Made by a program: the position numbers and the translations under genes
NCBI GenBank assembly: GCA_016946835.1
Contig: JACVTC010000202.1
Coordinates: 135,001-199,000, forward strand
Direction of reading: 5' to 3'
Source of the DNA: Neocallimastix lanati (nom. inval.)
Taxonomy: Eukaryota > Neocallimastigomycota > Neocallimastigomycetes > Neocallimastigales > Neocallimastigaceae
Length of the DNA: 64,000 bases
The notes under the pieces: generated by a model
Database searches by the model: none
The model's input: the letters and a program-made list of their open reading frames with translations, nothing else
What the model was told of the DNA's origin: nothing
Part shown: piece by piece, positions 61,501 to 64,000 of the stretch
Layout: each line of letters begins with the position of its first letter
How positions within the stretch are numbered: the first letter of the stretch is position 1

Positions 61501-62862
61501 TGAATTCTTCAACACTGAAGGAGAAATAGAAGAATTATCAAACAAAGAATTATTAGGGGTGCATGAACTGGAATAGGCTGGTTTCGAAGAGATAGAGTCG
61601 GAAGTATTCGAAGTAAGAGAAAGTGAAGTAGAGTTAACCGAGGTTGAAGGTATTGATTCAACAAAGGAAGAATCTGACGCATTGTTATTACTATTGCAAA
61701 AGCTTAAAATATTATTGTTGAAATCAATTGATGATTTATTTTCTTTAAGAAATCTAGAACCAATTAAGCACTCAAATTTGTCGTTCAAATCAATAACAAA
61801 AAATTCTGTTAAGACCTGAAGGTTACTAACTTTAAATAATATTGGTATAGTTTTACCAACAACGTCTTTGCCACCACCAATACCAGTAATGTTATCAGCT
61901 TCTAAATTATCATGTACAAGCTTAAAATTATTAATTTTAGCAAAATTACTATCCATAAGATTCAAGTCGGAGCCGGAATCTATAAGAGCCTTAGCTTTAA
62001 TCCATTTATTTTTGTAGTTAAAGGAACACTTAATAATACAATCTTTATTAAATTTCTTAGAAGAATTAGATCTAGCCATATGGGAGGAGCCAGGTTTATT
62101 TGCTCGCTTTGGACAATTTATTAACTTATGGCCTGATTGTCCACAATATAGACAAAGCCCTTCTTTAATTCTTCTTGCTCTTTCTTCAGGGGATAAATGA
62201 GAGTAATTTGAATCATTATTTGATTTGAAAAAAGAATTAGAATTGGCGTTTCTATTATTAGTAGAGTTAAATCTATAATACTTCCTATTATTACGAGAAT
62301 TATTATTATTATTATTACTGTTATTTCTAGAATTGTAATTGTTGATCGTTGCGAATCGAGTCATTTGATGATCTATACGATTGGTAATTCGCATTAGTTC
62401 ACTTAATTTGGCAGGAGGAGGGAACAAACTAATTACTCTTTCTTGAAGTCTTGGTAGCAATCCTTCAATATAAACATCCATTAAGGCAAATTCATTCCAG
62501 TCCGTTTTTTCCGAAAGCCTACGGAATTCATTATTGTAATCAGTGACTTTACCATATGCTTTTTGCTTAATATGCATAAGAGCTTGATTACAATTAAAAA
62601 CTGCATCTACGTCACTGAATCTATCCTTCATAAGTTCAATGAAAGCGTTAAAATCGTCAAGGACTGGGTTATTTTCATTCATCAAGTCTGCAGCCCAATC
62701 CATAGCTTCATCTCTTAACAAAGTGATGGTATAAGCTACTTTTAACGGATCATTGGTGAAATATTCAGGACGAAGAGCAATGGCTAACCCAACATAAGCT
62801 AAAAATCCCTTGAGCTTAGCTGAATCGCCATTAAAATGAAAATTGTTTGATGAAGAAGACAT
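58531..62862 (-). mobile_element. Ty3/gypsy chromovirus gag-pol, one in-frame amber stop (1443 codons)
   Basis: ATG at 62862, stop at 58531. The frame is open except for TAG at 59206-59208, in the integrase after LSLAEFA where related elements have a Tyr. Order by residue: gag 1-230, CCHC knuckle CLYCGQSGHKLINC (237-250), protease LIDSGSD (D295), RT with LDLKSAYFQI and YIDDII (657-660), RNase H (ETDAS at 804, EL at 849, TDH at 875, PDAL at 918), H2C2 zinc domain (about 1020-1063), integrase DDE (D1091, D1151, E1187), then C-terminal GPF/Y-like block and chromodomain ([28 protein letters not shown]). The chromodomain marks a chromovirus, whose integrase is targeted to modified chromatin. It is inserted in a copia integrase. 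It is young but apparently defective unless the stop is read through. Confidence 0.93.
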
Positions 62863-64000
62863 TGAAAGAATTATTAAATTATAAACAAGTTTAAGAATTG
62901 CAATAGGAAGATTTATTTAATATTATCACTATTATTATTATTATTATTTTTTTTTTTTTTTTTTTTTTTTTATTAGTGCTCCCGAATGAAAATTGTAATG
63001 ATAAAGAATTATAAATTATTATTTTTCTAGGCGTTTAGTTTAATTGCTGATTTAAATTTTTTTTTTTTTTTTTTTTTAAATTTAATTTGGTAAATATAAT
63101 AACTAGACTAAATTTCACTCTTTTATGCCTTACAACAAAATAAAAAACCGGCAAGAGTTACTAACTAGAGGTATATACTAGACCTCAAAATAAAAAATTA
63201 TAAACTATATATTTTAAAGTCGCTTTACCTTCACGACCAACCTATAGCCTTCGGTGACTATAGTTCCTTATTCGCCAGAGCTTATTCGAATAGAGCAACC
63301 ACCGAACTGTTGAAGTTGGTTGGTAGGATGTGGCTTTCGTTTAATCCACACGCTCTTCACGCCCTAGGGTTTTGAAGCCCGTTTATATTCGAATAATTAA
63401 CGGCTATAGTTTCTAACCTACTGAAACTAGTTACTAACCGCCGAAACTCTGTTTATGAGCTCTAATCGCTCCTAGTATATTTAAATATTATATTTACCTG
63501 TAATATTCTTTAAAAAGTCCCAAGAACTGTAGAACTTCTTAAAGAATTTTTTTTTTTTTTTTTCGCCTAGATAGATTTTGGTATTATTGTGAGTTTGCTA
63601 TTAATACCAAAAACCGAGAATTTTATTTTTTAAAGAAAAAAAAAGTAGATTCAAGAAGCAAGGCTGAACCCAAAGAAAATATCAGAGACTAAGAGAAGAA
63701 GAGATTTTGTCCAAAAGTAGAAACCAAGAATCAGAAACCCGAAACCAATGGAAACAAAAACCAAGTCCAAAACTAAGAAATCTGAAACCAATGGAAACAG
63801 AAACCAAGACCAAAAATAAGAATTCCAAGGAAAACAGAAAGAATCTAACCAAAAGTGGAAACCTGAAGCCAATAAGATAAGTAGCCAAACAGAAACCAAA
63901 AACAAAGGAAACAAAAAATCCGAGAGATTCAAAAAATAAAGTCCAAAAAGAAAACAAAAAGGCAGTAGACACTAATTCCAAAAGAAAGCTTCAAACCAAA
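62863..64000 (-). other. Ty3 upstream region: leader, possible LTR part, purine-rich repeats
   Basis: No ORF of note. 62940-62972 is (TTA)n plus poly(T). 63120-63480 is GC-richer and structured. Long T runs lie at 63058-63077 and 63545-63563. 63650-64000 is purine-rich on the plus strand, with a roughly 43-bp direct repeat (GAAACCAATGGAAAC at 63741 and 63784). The long hydrophobic frames on its minus strand are compositional. No copy of the 57873-58520 LTR was found by eye, so the 5' LTR is either strongly diverged or lies beyond 64000. Confidence 0.45.

Noticed and set aside
63200-63420. tRNA or structured RNA gene
   Set aside because: GC-richer with local hairpins, but no cloverleaf, A/B box or CCA-adjacent primer-binding site could be placed.
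63651-63981. Two minus-strand frames rich in Phe, Leu, Ser and Trp, looking like membrane proteins
   Set aside because: They arise from purine-rich direct repeats on the plus strand. The repeat period and overlapping frames argue against a gene.
62863-64000. 5' LTR of the Ty3 element
   Set aside because: No convincing copy of 57873-58520 was found. Short similarities (CCGGCAAGAGTT against CCGCAAGGGTT) are too weak.

Overview
The window looks like a eukaryotic nuclear contig from a very AT-rich fungus. Intergenic DNA is almost pure A/T with long homopolymers and (TTA)n, (TAA)n and (TTTA)n tracts. Genes are split by short AT-rich GT-AG introns, proteins are rich in Asn and Ser, and the transposon load is heavy (LINE, Ty3 chromovirus, Ty1/copia, MULE). 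This combination suggests an anaerobic gut fungus (Neocallimastigomycota). That assignment is an inference from composition and protein style. An amoeba such as Dictyostelium is the main alternative. No rRNA, tRNA, CRISPR array or prokaryotic feature was found.

Host genes. Five host-type genes are supported, and for four of them I worked out exon joins that keep the frame. (1) 2935-7607 (+): a 1433-residue protein made of three kinds of repeat followed by a long coiled coil carrying about 17 copies of a short motif. I recognise no family. (2) 21060-25207 (+): a two-exon PH/Sec7-like Arf-GEF with a long disordered N-terminus and an SRDR tract. (3) 27731-33148 (+): a 12-exon EDC4/Ge-1 (Pdc1-type) mRNA-decapping scaffold with WD40-like repeats and the C-terminal helical domain. 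(4) 38240-39031 (-): a secreted or type I membrane cysteine-rich protein. (5) 45337-47624 (-): a four-segment TPR-like/MYND zinc-finger protein whose ATG appears to be split by an intron.

Mobile DNA. 9854-18250 is a nested LINE complex. A full-length LINE with an intact 1361-residue ORF and a 12-bp target duplication sits in an older LINE. The same older LINE received a series of 5'-truncated LINE inserts at one single site, each flanked by the same roughly 10-12 bp target sequence. 36091-37379 is a broken FLYWCH/MULE transposase, preceded by a 47-bp tandem repeat and a MITE-like 241-bp inverted-repeat element. 40890-44380 (-) holds three LINE fragments. 49241-50600 (-), 52260-53090 (+) and 54934-57875 hold Ty1/copia remains, the last with its integrase part in opposite orientation to its gag-protease part. 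57873 to the right edge is a Ty3/gypsy chromovirus (-) inserted in the copia integrase. Its gag-pol is open except for one in-frame amber codon, and its 5' LTR is not identifiable in the window.

Host genes and transposon clusters alternate. The host genes do not form an evident pathway: decapping (EDC4), Arf GTPase regulation (Sec7-like) and structural or unknown proteins are unrelated neighbours. The most unusual items are the modular repeat protein, the serial same-site LINE insertions, and the leucine-rich short motifs in the EDC4-like scaffold.
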